DNA of 7,854 bases from JBKHJZ01 sp046537875 (GTDB lineage Bacteria; Actinomycetota; Acidimicrobiia; Acidimicrobiales; VFJN01), in assembly GCA_046537875.1 (NCBI GenBank), contig JBKHJZ010000149.1, positions 1 to 7,854 of the forward strand. The letters run 5' to 3'. The number at the start of each line of letters is the position of its first letter. Position 1 is the first letter of the stretch. The translations under genes were made by a program, and so were the position numbers. A model generated the notes under the pieces. That model was not told the origin of the DNA and made no database searches. It saw only the letters and a list, made by a program, of their open reading frames with translations. Shown in pieces: positions 1-5,506 of the stretch.

Positions 1-741
1 GGCCTGCCCGCGATCGAGCGGCTCGCCGGGCTGGTCCGGCGCCACACGCCGGCGGGGCGGCTCGCAGCGCTGGAGCGCCGGCTGCTGCTGGCCGGGACGC
101 CGGCGGGCTGGACCCTCGACCGGGTGCTGGCCGCCAAGGTGCTCCTCGGCGGCGCCGCGGCGGTGCTCGGTGTGCTGCGCTTCGTCGCCGGCCCGAGCAC
201 GCTGGTGCTGCTCGTCACGATCGGGGCGGCCGTGGCCGGGTTCTTCGCCCCCGACCTGGCGCTGCGCAACACGGCCGAGAAGCGCCAGGAGCGGATCAAG
301 CGCTCGCTCGCCGACACCATCGACCAGCTGACGGTGGCGGTGCAGGCGGGCCTGGGGCTCGACGCCGCGATCGCCCGGGTCGGCGCCACCGCCAAGGGAC
401 CCCTCGGCGCCGAGCTGGCCCGGGTGGTGCAGGACGTGCGGGCCGGCATGGGCCGCCAGGAGGCCCTCCTCGCCATGGCCGACCGCACCCAGCTCCCCGA
501 GCTGCGGCAGGTGGTGCTCGCCCTGGCCCAGGCCGAGAAGCTCGGCGTGCCGGTCGCCCGCACGATTCAGGTGCAGTCGGACGAGCTGCGGGTGAAGCGC
601 CGCCAGCACGCCGAGGAGCAGGCCGCGAAGCTGCCGGTGAAGATCCTGTTCCCGATGGTGCTGTGCATCCTGCCCACCCTGTTCATCGTGATCCTGGGCC
701 CCGCAGCCATCGGCATCTACGAGAGCCTGCTGGAGGGCTGA
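1..741 (+). CDS. tadC: TadC-like type II secretion system F family protein (5' truncated by window edge)
   Basis: Inner-membrane platform protein of a Tad (Flp) pilus or related type IV pilus assembly system; such proteins contact the motor ATPase and help polymerise pilin. The reading frame is open from the first base, so the gene starts outside the window; 246 C-terminal residues are visible. A first hydrophobic pair lies at visible residues 43-61 and 67-84. The cytoplasmic T2SSF helical domain follows at about 100-205 and contains IDQLTVAVQAGLGLDAAI. The TadC hallmark EEQAAKLPVKILFP then leads into the terminal membrane segment ILPTLFIVILGPA. An internal GTG at 124 is in frame but would remove the conserved LERRLLLAG segment, so it is not the start. 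The stop at 739-741 lies 3 bases before the next gene, implying one operon. The family call is firm; the choice of TadC over TadB rests on the terminal LPVK..FP motif. Confidence 0.9.
   Translation, partial: GLPAIERLAGLVRRHTPAGRLAALERRLLLAGTPAGWTLDRVLAAKVLLGGAAAVLGVLRFVAGPSTLVLLVTIGAAVAGFFAPDLALRNTAEKRQERIKRSLADTIDQLTVAVQAGLGLDAAIARVGATAKGPLGAELARVVQDVRAGMGRQEALLAMADRTQLPELRQVVLALAQAEKLGVPVARTIQVQSDELRVKRRQHAEEQAAKLPVKILFPMVLCILPTLFIVILGPAAIGIYESLLEG
732..737 (+). promoter_or_regulatory. Ribosome binding site of the DnaB-like ATPase gene
   Basis: GGAGGG sits inside the last codons of the TadC-like gene, 7 bases before the ATG at 745. It fixes the start of the ATPase and points to translational coupling with tadC, since the upstream stop codon lies between the site and the ATG. 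Confidence 0.75.
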
Positions 742-744
742 GCG

Positions 745-1770
745 ATGGCGAGCTCGACGACCTTGGGGCGCGTGGGCAGGGGCGAGATGCGCTCGGCGCT
801 GTCCACCCTCGCCGAGCTCCACCAGGTCCTGCCCGTCGACCACGGGGCCTCCACCCGCGCCACCGGGTTCTCACCGCTCGACGACGTGCTCGCCGGCGGC
901 GCCCGCCCGGGCGAGCTGCTGCTCGTGGGGGGCAAGCCCGGCGTGGGCAAGACCGTCGCCTGCCTGCAGTGGGCCCGGGCGATGGCCCAGCGGGGCGTCG
1001 TGGCCGTGTACCTCTGCTACGAGCACGACCCGGTGACGCTGCTGGCCAGGGTGCTGTCGTGCGAGCTGCGCGAGGCCGCGCTGGCCGCCGGCCGCCACCA
1101 CGACTTCGAGCTGGAGGAGCTGCAGGGCCGGCTGCGCGACGTGGCGATCGGCACGCTCAGCCTGCGCGAGGCCCTCGACTCCGACCGCCTGCTGGTGGAG
1201 GCCGAGCGCCGGCTGGCCGCCTACGCCGACCGGCTGGTGCTGTTCCAGGGGTCCGGCACCCGCACCGACACCGCCACCGCCGCCGACGCGATGAGCCGCT
1301 TCCGCACCGAGCCGGCGGTGCTGTTCGTGGACTACGTGCAGAAGGTGCCGGTGGTGCCCGACCCGATGACCGAGAGCGAGCGGGTGAGCCGCGTGGTCGA
1401 GTCGCTCAAGGAGCTGGCGCTCGACCAGGAGATCGCGGTGGTGGCGGTGTCGGCCGCCGACCAGCACGGGCTGACCGCCCGCCGCCTGCACCTGCACCAC
1501 TTCCGGGGTTCGACCTCGCTGGCCTACGAGGCCGACGTGGCCGTGGTGCTGAACGAGAAGCTCAACGTGGTGTCGAAGGCGCACCTCGCCTACTCGACCA
1601 ACCGCATCGACGAGTTCCGGCGCCAGGTGGTGTTCTCGATCGAGAAGAACCGCAACGGCATCGCCGATGTCGACCTTCAGTTCACCAAGGACTTCGCCTT
1701 CCACCGCTTCGACCCCGAGGGGGGCTGGGTGATGGAGCGGCTCTGGAGCGAGGCCTCGGTCGAGGCGTGA
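745..1770 (+). CDS. Stand-alone DnaB-type RecA-fold ATPase (DnaB C-terminal domain only)
   Basis: A 341-residue P-loop ATPase matching the C-terminal motor domain of the replicative helicase DnaB. Motifs in order: TGFSPLDDVLAGG (40-52), Walker A GGKPGVGKT (62-70), the catalytic-glutamate region YLCYEHDPVTLLARVL with Glu93 in the place of DnaB's LEMS glutamate, Walker B VLFVDYVQ with Asp196, a loop HFRGSTSL..EADVAVVL (252-269) like DnaB's DLRGS motif, and EKNRNG (300-305), the equivalent of DnaB's arginine-finger strand. DnaB's conserved SQ after the sensor strand is changed to SA (236-237). Only about 36 residues precede the motor, so the primase-binding N-terminal domain is absent; replicative DnaB is usually about 450 residues. 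It therefore looks like a competent hexameric NTPase but not a replicative helicase. It is coupled to tadC. A RadA/KaiC-like ATPase is the alternative, but KNRNG favours DnaB. The substrate is unknown. Confidence 0.85.
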   Translation: MASSTTLGRVGRGEMRSALSTLAELHQVLPVDHGASTRATGFSPLDDVLAGGARPGELLLVGGKPGVGKTVACLQWARAMAQRGVVAVYLCYEHDPVTLLARVLSCELREAALAAGRHHDFELEELQGRLRDVAIGTLSLREALDSDRLLVEAERRLAAYADRLVLFQGSGTRTDTATAADAMSRFRTEPAVLFVDYVQKVPVVPDPMTESERVSRVVESLKELALDQEIAVVAVSAADQHGLTARRLHLHHFRGSTSLAYEADVAVVLNEKLNVVSKAHLAYSTNRIDEFRRQVVFSIEKNRNGIADVDLQFTKDFAFHRFDPEGGWVMERLWSEASVEA

Positions 1771-1790
1771 GCCCGGATCGGCGGTCGATC
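1753..1790. terminator. Possible bidirectional termination region between convergent genes
   Basis: Two short perfect inverted repeats lie at the junction: GCCTCG-gt-CGAGGC (1753-1766, inside the last codons of the ATPase gene) and GATCG-gcggt-CGATC (1776-1790). There is no T-run. They occupy the 18-base gap and gene ends where two convergent transcripts meet, which is why they are listed, but short palindromes are common at this GC content. Confidence 0.25.
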
Positions 1791-2100
1791 AGCCGGGGGT
1801 CTCGCGCTCGAGTGCCGCCTTGGCGCGGCGCTCGGCGGTGCGCCGCTTCCAGCTCTTGAGCTTCCAGTGCCGTCGCCGCCGGCGGGGTCCCGTGGCCCTG
1901 GCCCGGGCCGGGTCGCGGCGCCGCTCGGACTTCCAGCCGACCCCGGGCTCCACCACGTCGTCCGGCTCGACCCCGGCGAAGATCTGCTCGGTCACGTCCG
2001 CGAGCGCGGCGTTGACCCGGTGACGCTCGGAACGGGCGTGGACCCGGCGCTCCTCGACCGGGGGCAGGACCACCTCACCAGTGCGGTGACGATTGCTCAT
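1789..2100 (-). CDS. Small, highly basic hypothetical protein
   Basis: A 103-residue protein of no family I can name. It begins MSNRHRTGEVVLPPVEERR, has a mildly acidic middle (residues 41-54, FAGVEPDDVVEPG), and ends in a strongly Arg/Lys-rich region (57-98) containing GPRRRRRHWKLKSWKRRTAE. There is no signal peptide or membrane segment, so it is probably cytoplasmic, and the basic tail would suit nucleic-acid or ribosome binding (inference only). The ATG is preceded by GAGAGAGAGG with a 4-base spacer, and a TACGGT -10-like hexamer lies about 45 bases upstream, supporting an independent gene. It converges on the ATPase gene (18-base gap) and diverges from the next gene. Overlapping frames on the + strand are poorer candidates because they lack a ribosome site and recognisable protein character. 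Confidence 0.65.
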   Translation of the reverse strand: MSNRHRTGEVVLPPVEERRVHARSERHRVNAALADVTEQIFAGVEPDDVVEPGVGWKSERRRDPARARATGPRRRRRHWKLKSWKRRTAERRAKAALERETPG

Positions 2101-2144
2101 CGCGCCTCTCTCTCAAGGTCGACGGCAGTGCTCCGTGCCCCGTT

Positions 2145-2150
2145 ACCGTA
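2145..2150 (-). promoter_or_regulatory. Probable -10 box for the small basic protein gene
   Basis: Read on the minus strand this is GCTACGGT, matching the actinobacterial TAnnnT -10 form. The same eight bases occur on the minus strand upstream of the lipoprotein gene (4444-4451). It would give a leader of roughly 38 bases carrying the GAGAGAGAGG ribosome site. No convincing -35 box is visible. Confidence 0.4.
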
Positions 2151-2232
2151 GCCCCTGGGGGGCGCCCACGGGGGCCGCGGTCGGAGAACCTGCCGAAGGT
2201 CCCGAGGCCGCCCGGGGCCACGGCTCCGCCGC

Positions 2233-2262
2233 TTGGGCACGGGGCCGAGCGGGGCGTACCGT
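2233..2262 (+). promoter_or_regulatory. Promoter for the two small membrane-protein genes, leaderless type
   Basis: TTGGGC (2233-2238), an 18-base spacer, then TACCGT (2257-2262). The GTG at 2270 begins 7 bases after the -10 box, the usual distance to a transcription start, so the mRNA would begin at or next to the start codon. This decides the start in favour of GTG 2270. Confidence 0.5.
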
Positions 2263-2269
2263 GGACGGA

Positions 2270-2650
2270 GTGGAGAACGTGGCCACCGCCCCCCGCCCGG
2301 CCGCCGACGTCGCCGTCCGGCGCGTCCTGCGCATCCCCGACGGGCCGGCAGCCACCGAGGGCGCGGCCCAGCGGGCGTTCTCGACGTCGATCGCCGTGTC
2401 GGCCGTCCGCTGCCTGCTCACCTACATCGTGCTGCCGTTCGTTGCGCCCGCGCTGGGCCTGGCCGCTGGGGTGGGACCCGCCCTCGGGATCCCGATCGGG
2501 CTGGTGGCCATCGCCGCCAACGTCATGACCATCCGACGCTTCTGGGCGGCCGACCACCGCTGGCGGTGGGGCTACTCGGCCATCTCCCTCAGCGTGATCG
2601 CCCTGCTGGTCGTGCTGCTGGTGCACGACGCAGCCGTCCTGGCGGGGTAG
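2270..2650 (+). CDS. Small integral membrane protein of unknown function
   Basis: About 126 residues from the GTG at 2270. Residues 1-38 are polar and precede three hydrophobic segments: about 43-60 (SAVRCLLTYIVLPFVAP), 62-85 (glycine-rich) and 102-118 (SAISLSVIALLVVLLV). A short basic, aromatic loop, RRFWAADHRWRW, lies between segments two and three. The conserved-looking core FSTSIAVSAVRCLLTYIVLPF suggests a real family, but I cannot name it. The frame is open back to 2093, but those upstream residues look like translated promoter DNA. The start is set by the leaderless promoter; GTG at 2261 or 2279 is also possible, the latter having GGAG 8 bases upstream. The stop is 10 bases before the DUF454 gene, so the two are very likely co-transcribed. 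Confidence 0.75.
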   Translation: MENVATAPRPAADVAVRRVLRIPDGPAATEGAAQRAFSTSIAVSAVRCLLTYIVLPFVAPALGLAAGVGPALGIPIGLVAIAANVMTIRRFWAADHRWRWGYSAISLSVIALLVVLLVHDAAVLAG

Positions 2651-2660
2651 GGGGGCCGCC

Positions 2661-3095
2661 GTGCGCAGGGTCGGGTTGCTGGCGCTCGGATGGACGGCCG
2701 TCGCGCTCGGCGGCATCGGCATCGTGCTCCCGGTGCTGCCCAGCACCGGGTTCTTCGTGCTCGCCGCGGCATGCTTCGCCCGGTCGAGCCCCCGGTTCGA
2801 ACGGTGGGTGCTGAACCTGCCCAAGGTCGGGCCGCTGGTGCGGGACCACCGTGCCGGCCTCGGCATGCCCCGCCGGGTCAAGCTCGTCGCGATCGGGATG
2901 ATGCTGACCGCCTGCACGATCAGCGCCGTGACCGTCGGCCACCCGGTGGTCGCGGCGGTGGTGCTGGGCCTCGGCGGGGTCGGGACGTGGTACGTGGGAT
3001 GGCGGGTCCCGACCCGCGAGCGGGTGCTCGCCGCCCGCCGCTCCCCGTCATCGGCCACGGGTCCGACCCGCGCCACGCCGCCCTCGACGGCCTGA
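2661..3095 (+). CDS. DUF454 (YbaN-like) family inner membrane protein
   Basis: A 144-residue membrane protein with the DUF454/YbaN signature. Residues 15-49 read GGIGIVLPVLPSTGFF followed by VLAAACFARSSPRFERW, against the family pattern G-IG-vLP-LPTTPF..LaA..FarSSprl..W. The following segment, KVGPLVRDHRAG, continues the family alignment, and two further hydrophobic stretches cover about 74-93 and 95-113. The motif's usual TTPF is STGF here. The protein ends in a polar tail. The start GTG follows a run of six G (2650-2655) with a 5-base spacer. It is the second gene of the membrane-protein pair. The biochemical function of DUF454 proteins is not established, and none is proposed here. The stop codon lies within a 20-base tandem duplication. 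Confidence 0.85.
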   Translation: MRRVGLLALGWTAVALGGIGIVLPVLPSTGFFVLAAACFARSSPRFERWVLNLPKVGPLVRDHRAGLGMPRRVKLVAIGMMLTACTISAVTVGHPVVAAVVLGLGGVGTWYVGWRVPTRERVLAARRSPSSATGPTRATPPSTA

Positions 3096-3122
3096 GACGG
3101 CGCTCGACGGTCCGAGACGGCG
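3083..3122 (+). repeat. 20-base tandem duplication spanning a stop codon
   Basis: Two adjacent 20-base units, 3083-3102 and 3103-3122, share CTCGACGG...GAGACGGCG and differ at only two positions. The TGA stop of the DUF454 gene (3093-3095) is created within unit 1; the matching triplet in unit 2 is CGA. The repeat fills most of the gap before the convergent lipoprotein gene. Confidence 0.7.
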
Positions 3123-3131
3123 CGAGCCCGA

Positions 3132-4412
3132 TCAGCCCGCGGTGTACGCCTCGGCCTGCGAGCCCACCAGGTCGACGATGTTCCCCATGGCGACGTTGAC
3201 GTCGACGAGGTGCATGCCCCACTCGGGCGAGAGGTCGCCGCCGATGTCGTCGACCCGCGGGTCCTCGGGGTCGCCGTCGACGGTCAGCTCCAGGTAGGAG
3301 AACTCGCCGTCGTCCACGCACTCGGCCTCGATGAACCCCGGGAACGTGACCCACGGCGTGGTGATCTCGTCGTTGCGCGCGTCGTCGGCGAACGCGGGCT
3401 GCCCGTCGGGGCCGCCCACCAGCGTCCCCTCCGGGAGCTCGGTCAGGAAGTACGGCTCGAGCTCCCCCGCGTCACCCTCGATGGCGGCGGGGTTCACGCA
3501 GGCCGCCCGCAGGTCGGAGTCGCCCCGGACCCGCCCGAACAGGCTGTCGTCGGGCGGCGGCACCGTCGAGCGGAACGACGCGTAGGACACCACGCACCCG
3601 GTCTGGTCGGCGGCCTCGCACAGCGGGACGTCGTCGAAGTCGCCGCCGACCACCTCGCCCTCCGGCACGCCGACCGACGAGCCGAGCAGGTAGGCCGACA
3701 CCAGCCGGTCGCGCAGCAGGGGCTCGCCGTCGATCTCGTCCTGGATCAGCCGGTTCAGGTGCCCGGCCCCCTGCGAGTGGCCGATCAGCACGAACCCCCG
3801 CCCCTCGCCTTCCTGGGCGACGTAGTGGCGGAACGCGTCCACCACGTCGCCGTAGGCCACGGCCCGCGGGTCGGTCCCGTCCTCGGCGGGGGGCGCCCCG
3901 CCGCCGATGGCCGACAGCGTGATCTGCCGGTAGACGGGGGCGTACACCCGGCACTCCGAGGTCAGCCGGGCCGCCTGGTTGTAGGCGACGAAGATCTCCT
4001 CGGGCTCCGAGATCTCGAGGTCGGCGTTCGGCCCCTCGTCGAAGCTGATGGTCGGGTAGATGTAGAAGCAGTCGATCGGCTGGTCGTCGGCCACCTCGTG
4101 CTCCTGCACCTCGGTGCTGCCGTCGGCGGCGACCGCCGTGGCGTCGAGGTCGCGGCTGCACACGTCGTCGGCGATGCCGGGCTTGCACAGCCAGTTGGCG
4201 TCGCCGGCGTAGAGCTCGCTGGTGTGGTCCTCGTAGTCAGGGGGCAGCTCGACGTCGGCGGTCGCATCGGTGGTCGCCCCGTCACCTGCGGCGCCCTCGC
4301 CCCCAGTGTCGTCGTCCCCGCCGCCGTCGTCGCCCCCGCAGGCGGCCGCCAGCACGGCGAGCGCCAGTGCGAGCGCCACGAGCGTGCGTCCGTGAGGCCG
4401 GTGGTACCGCAT
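3132..4412 (-). CDS. Secreted lipoprotein with DUF3089-type alpha/beta-hydrolase domain
   Basis: A 426-residue precursor. The signal is lipoprotein type: basic RYHRPHGR, a hydrophobic stretch LVALALALAVLAAAC, and lipobox LAAAC with Cys25, then a Gly/Asp-rich tether (about 26-45). The body matches the DUF3089 hydrolase family: DCFYIYPTISF near 114-123, a nucleophile elbow GHSQG (211-215, Ser213) and a C-terminal WGMHLVDVNVAMGNI segment with His401, the likely catalytic histidine. Several cysteines (NWLCKPG, VPLCEA, TGCVVS, AACVNP) could form disulfides outside the membrane. An esterase or lipase activity is likely, but the substrate is unknown. The start is ATG 4412 rather than an in-frame site 18 codons upstream, because GGAGG lies 6 bases before it and the signal peptide then begins correctly. 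It converges on the DUF454 gene and diverges from the PanE-like gene. Confidence 0.87.
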   Translation of the reverse strand: MRYHRPHGRTLVALALALAVLAAACGGDDGGGDDDTGGEGAAGDGATTDATADVELPPDYEDHTSELYAGDANWLCKPGIADDVCSRDLDATAVAADGSTEVQEHEVADDQPIDCFYIYPTISFDEGPNADLEISEPEEIFVAYNQAARLTSECRVYAPVYRQITLSAIGGGAPPAEDGTDPRAVAYGDVVDAFRHYVAQEGEGRGFVLIGHSQGAGHLNRLIQDEIDGEPLLRDRLVSAYLLGSSVGVPEGEVVGGDFDDVPLCEAADQTGCVVSYASFRSTVPPPDDSLFGRVRGDSDLRAACVNPAAIEGDAGELEPYFLTELPEGTLVGGPDGQPAFADDARNDEITTPWVTFPGFIEAECVDDGEFSYLELTVDGDPEDPRVDDIGGDLSPEWGMHLVDVNVAMGNIVDLVGSQAEAYTAG

Positions 4413-4415
4413 GGT

Positions 4416-4423
4416 CTCCCTCC
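4416..4423 (-). promoter_or_regulatory. Ribosome binding site of the lipoprotein gene
   Basis: Read on the minus strand this is GGAGGGAG; the GGAGG core ends 6 bases before the ATG at 4412. It settles the start, giving a proper lipoprotein signal peptide. Confidence 0.75.
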
Positions 4424-4443
4424 AGCGCGTTCCCAGGACCCGG

Positions 4444-4449
4444 ACCGTA
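4444..4449 (-). promoter_or_regulatory. Probable -10 box of the lipoprotein gene
   Basis: TACGGT on the minus strand, in the context GCTACGGT, identical to the element upstream of the small basic protein gene. It predicts a leader of about 25 bases that still contains the ribosome site. The -35 region is not recognisable. Confidence 0.45.
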
Positions 4450-4501
4450 GCAACCGGCGGACGCACCGCACCGGAGGTCGGCGCCCCCGGCCCCCGTGCG
4501 C

Positions 4502-4507
4502 CAGGCT
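4502..4507 (+). promoter_or_regulatory. Possible -10 box for a leaderless PanE-like mRNA
   Basis: CAGGCT lies 6 bases before the GTG at 4514, one base off the TAnnnT form. The GGAG between them (4508-4511) is only 2 bases from the GTG, too close for a normal ribosome site, so a leaderless transcript is the simpler reading. No good -35 is seen. Confidence 0.35.
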
Positions 4508-4513
4508 GGAGCG

Positions 4514-5479
4514 GTGCGCTTCACGATCTACGGGGCAGGGGCGATCGGCGGGCTGATCGGCGCCCGGCTGTTCGCCGCCGGCCACGATGTCACGCTGATC
4601 GCCCGCGGCGACCACGAGGCGGCCATCCGCCGCGACGGGCTCACGCTGGTGGACCCGGGCGGGCGGACGACGTCGCCCGTGCCGGTCGCAGGCAGGCCGG
4701 CGGACGTCGACCTGCGCCCGGGCGACGTGGTGATCCTGGCCATGAAGAGCCAGGGGACCACCGCCGCGGTCGGCGAGCTGGCGCGGTGCGCCCCGCCGGA
4801 CGTGGCGGTGGCGTGCGCCCAGAACGGGGTCGAGAACGAGCGGGTGGCGCTGCGGTCGTTCGCCCGGGTCTACGGGGTCAGCGTCATGTGCCCCGCGGCG
4901 CACCTGGAGCCCGGGGTGGTCATCGGCTACTCGGCGCCGGCCGCCGGCATCCTGGAGGTCGGGCGCTACCCCGGGGGCACCGACGAGACGGCCGAGCGCG
5001 TCGCCGCGGCGTTCGGTGACGCCGGGTTCGTGTCGGCGGCCCGCGACGACGTGATGCGCTGGAAGTACCGCAAGCTCCTGCTCAACCTCGGCAACGCGGT
5101 GGAGCTCGTGTGCGGGCCCGGCGCGTTCCGCAGCCCGCTGATGCGCCGGCTGGTCGAGGAGGGCGAGGCGGTGCTGGCGGCGGCCGGCATCGACCCGGTG
5201 TCTCGCGCCGAGGACCGGGAGCGCCGCGACGGCGTGCTGGAGATGCACCCCGTCGAGGGGCGCGAACGGCCGGGTGGCTCGACGTGGCAGAGCGCGGCCC
5301 GGGGCCTCGACAGCGTCGAGACCGACTACCTCAACGGCGAGATCGTGCTGCTGGGCCGGCTGCACGGGGTGCCCACGCCCGCCAACGAGCTGCTCGTGCA
5401 GCTTGCCCACCGGGTGGTCGCCGAGGGGCGGCCACCGGGGTCGGTGGTGCTCGACGATGTGCTGGCACGGCTCGGGTAG
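4514..5479 (+). CDS. Ketopantoate reductase (PanE/ApbA) family oxidoreductase
   Basis: A 321-residue NADPH-dependent reductase of the 2-dehydropantoate 2-reductase family, of usual length (about 300). The N-terminal Rossmann domain opens with IYGAGAIGGLIGARL; GxGxxG is at residues 7-12. AMKSQ supplies the conserved Lys78 and AQNGVENE the conserved Asn104. The C-terminal helical domain has WKYRKLLLNLGN, in which Lys187 aligns with the catalytic lysine of E. coli PanE, and STWQSAARGL..VETDYLNGEI, in which Glu269 aligns with the substrate-binding glutamate; HGVPTPAN follows. It therefore looks active. Whether the substrate is ketopantoate (for pantothenate and CoA) is uncertain, since no other pantothenate gene is nearby and the family contains paralogues. 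The GTG at 4514 is preferred over an in-frame start at 4496 because it begins directly at the Rossmann strand. Confidence 0.88.
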   Translation: MRFTIYGAGAIGGLIGARLFAAGHDVTLIARGDHEAAIRRDGLTLVDPGGRTTSPVPVAGRPADVDLRPGDVVILAMKSQGTTAAVGELARCAPPDVAVACAQNGVENERVALRSFARVYGVSVMCPAAHLEPGVVIGYSAPAAGILEVGRYPGGTDETAERVAAAFGDAGFVSAARDDVMRWKYRKLLLNLGNAVELVCGPGAFRSPLMRRLVEEGEAVLAAAGIDPVSRAEDRERRDGVLEMHPVEGRERPGGSTWQSAARGLDSVETDYLNGEIVLLGRLHGVPTPANELLVQLAHRVVAEGRPPGSVVLDDVLARLG

Positions 5480-5506
5480 CGCCGCGCCGGTGGTCACCGA
5501 CCGCCG

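Noticed and set aside
871..1704. 277-codon open frame opposite the DnaB-like ATPase
   Set aside because: His/Gly/Val-rich shadow of a gene with intact ATPase motifs; no independent evidence of coding.
663..1859. 398-codon Arg/Pro/Gly-rich frame overlapping the ATPase gene on the same strand
   Set aside because: It is an out-of-frame reading of the ATPase gene; no recognisable domain, and it overlaps both tadC and the ATPase.
2093..2269. Start of the 126-aa membrane protein at 2093 instead of 2270
   Set aside because: The extra residues would be translated from the divergent promoter region, overlap the start of the minus-strand gene and lack any conserved character.
3210..4556. 448-codon open frame on the + strand opposite the lipoprotein gene
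   Set aside because: It is a typical antisense shadow at high GC: Val/Gly/Arg/His-rich, no domain, no ribosome site. The lipoprotein frame has a signal peptide and hydrolase motifs.
3962..5497. 511-codon open frame on the - strand opposite the PanE-like gene and crossing the lipoprotein start
   Set aside because: Its translation is low-complexity (HRPRPP, RRPPTR-like) and conflicts with two well-supported genes.
5488..5499. CGGTG-gt-CACCG palindrome between the PanE-like and Excalibur genes as a terminator
   Set aside because: Five pairs with a 2-base loop and no T-run are too weak; such palindromes are expected by chance at this GC content.
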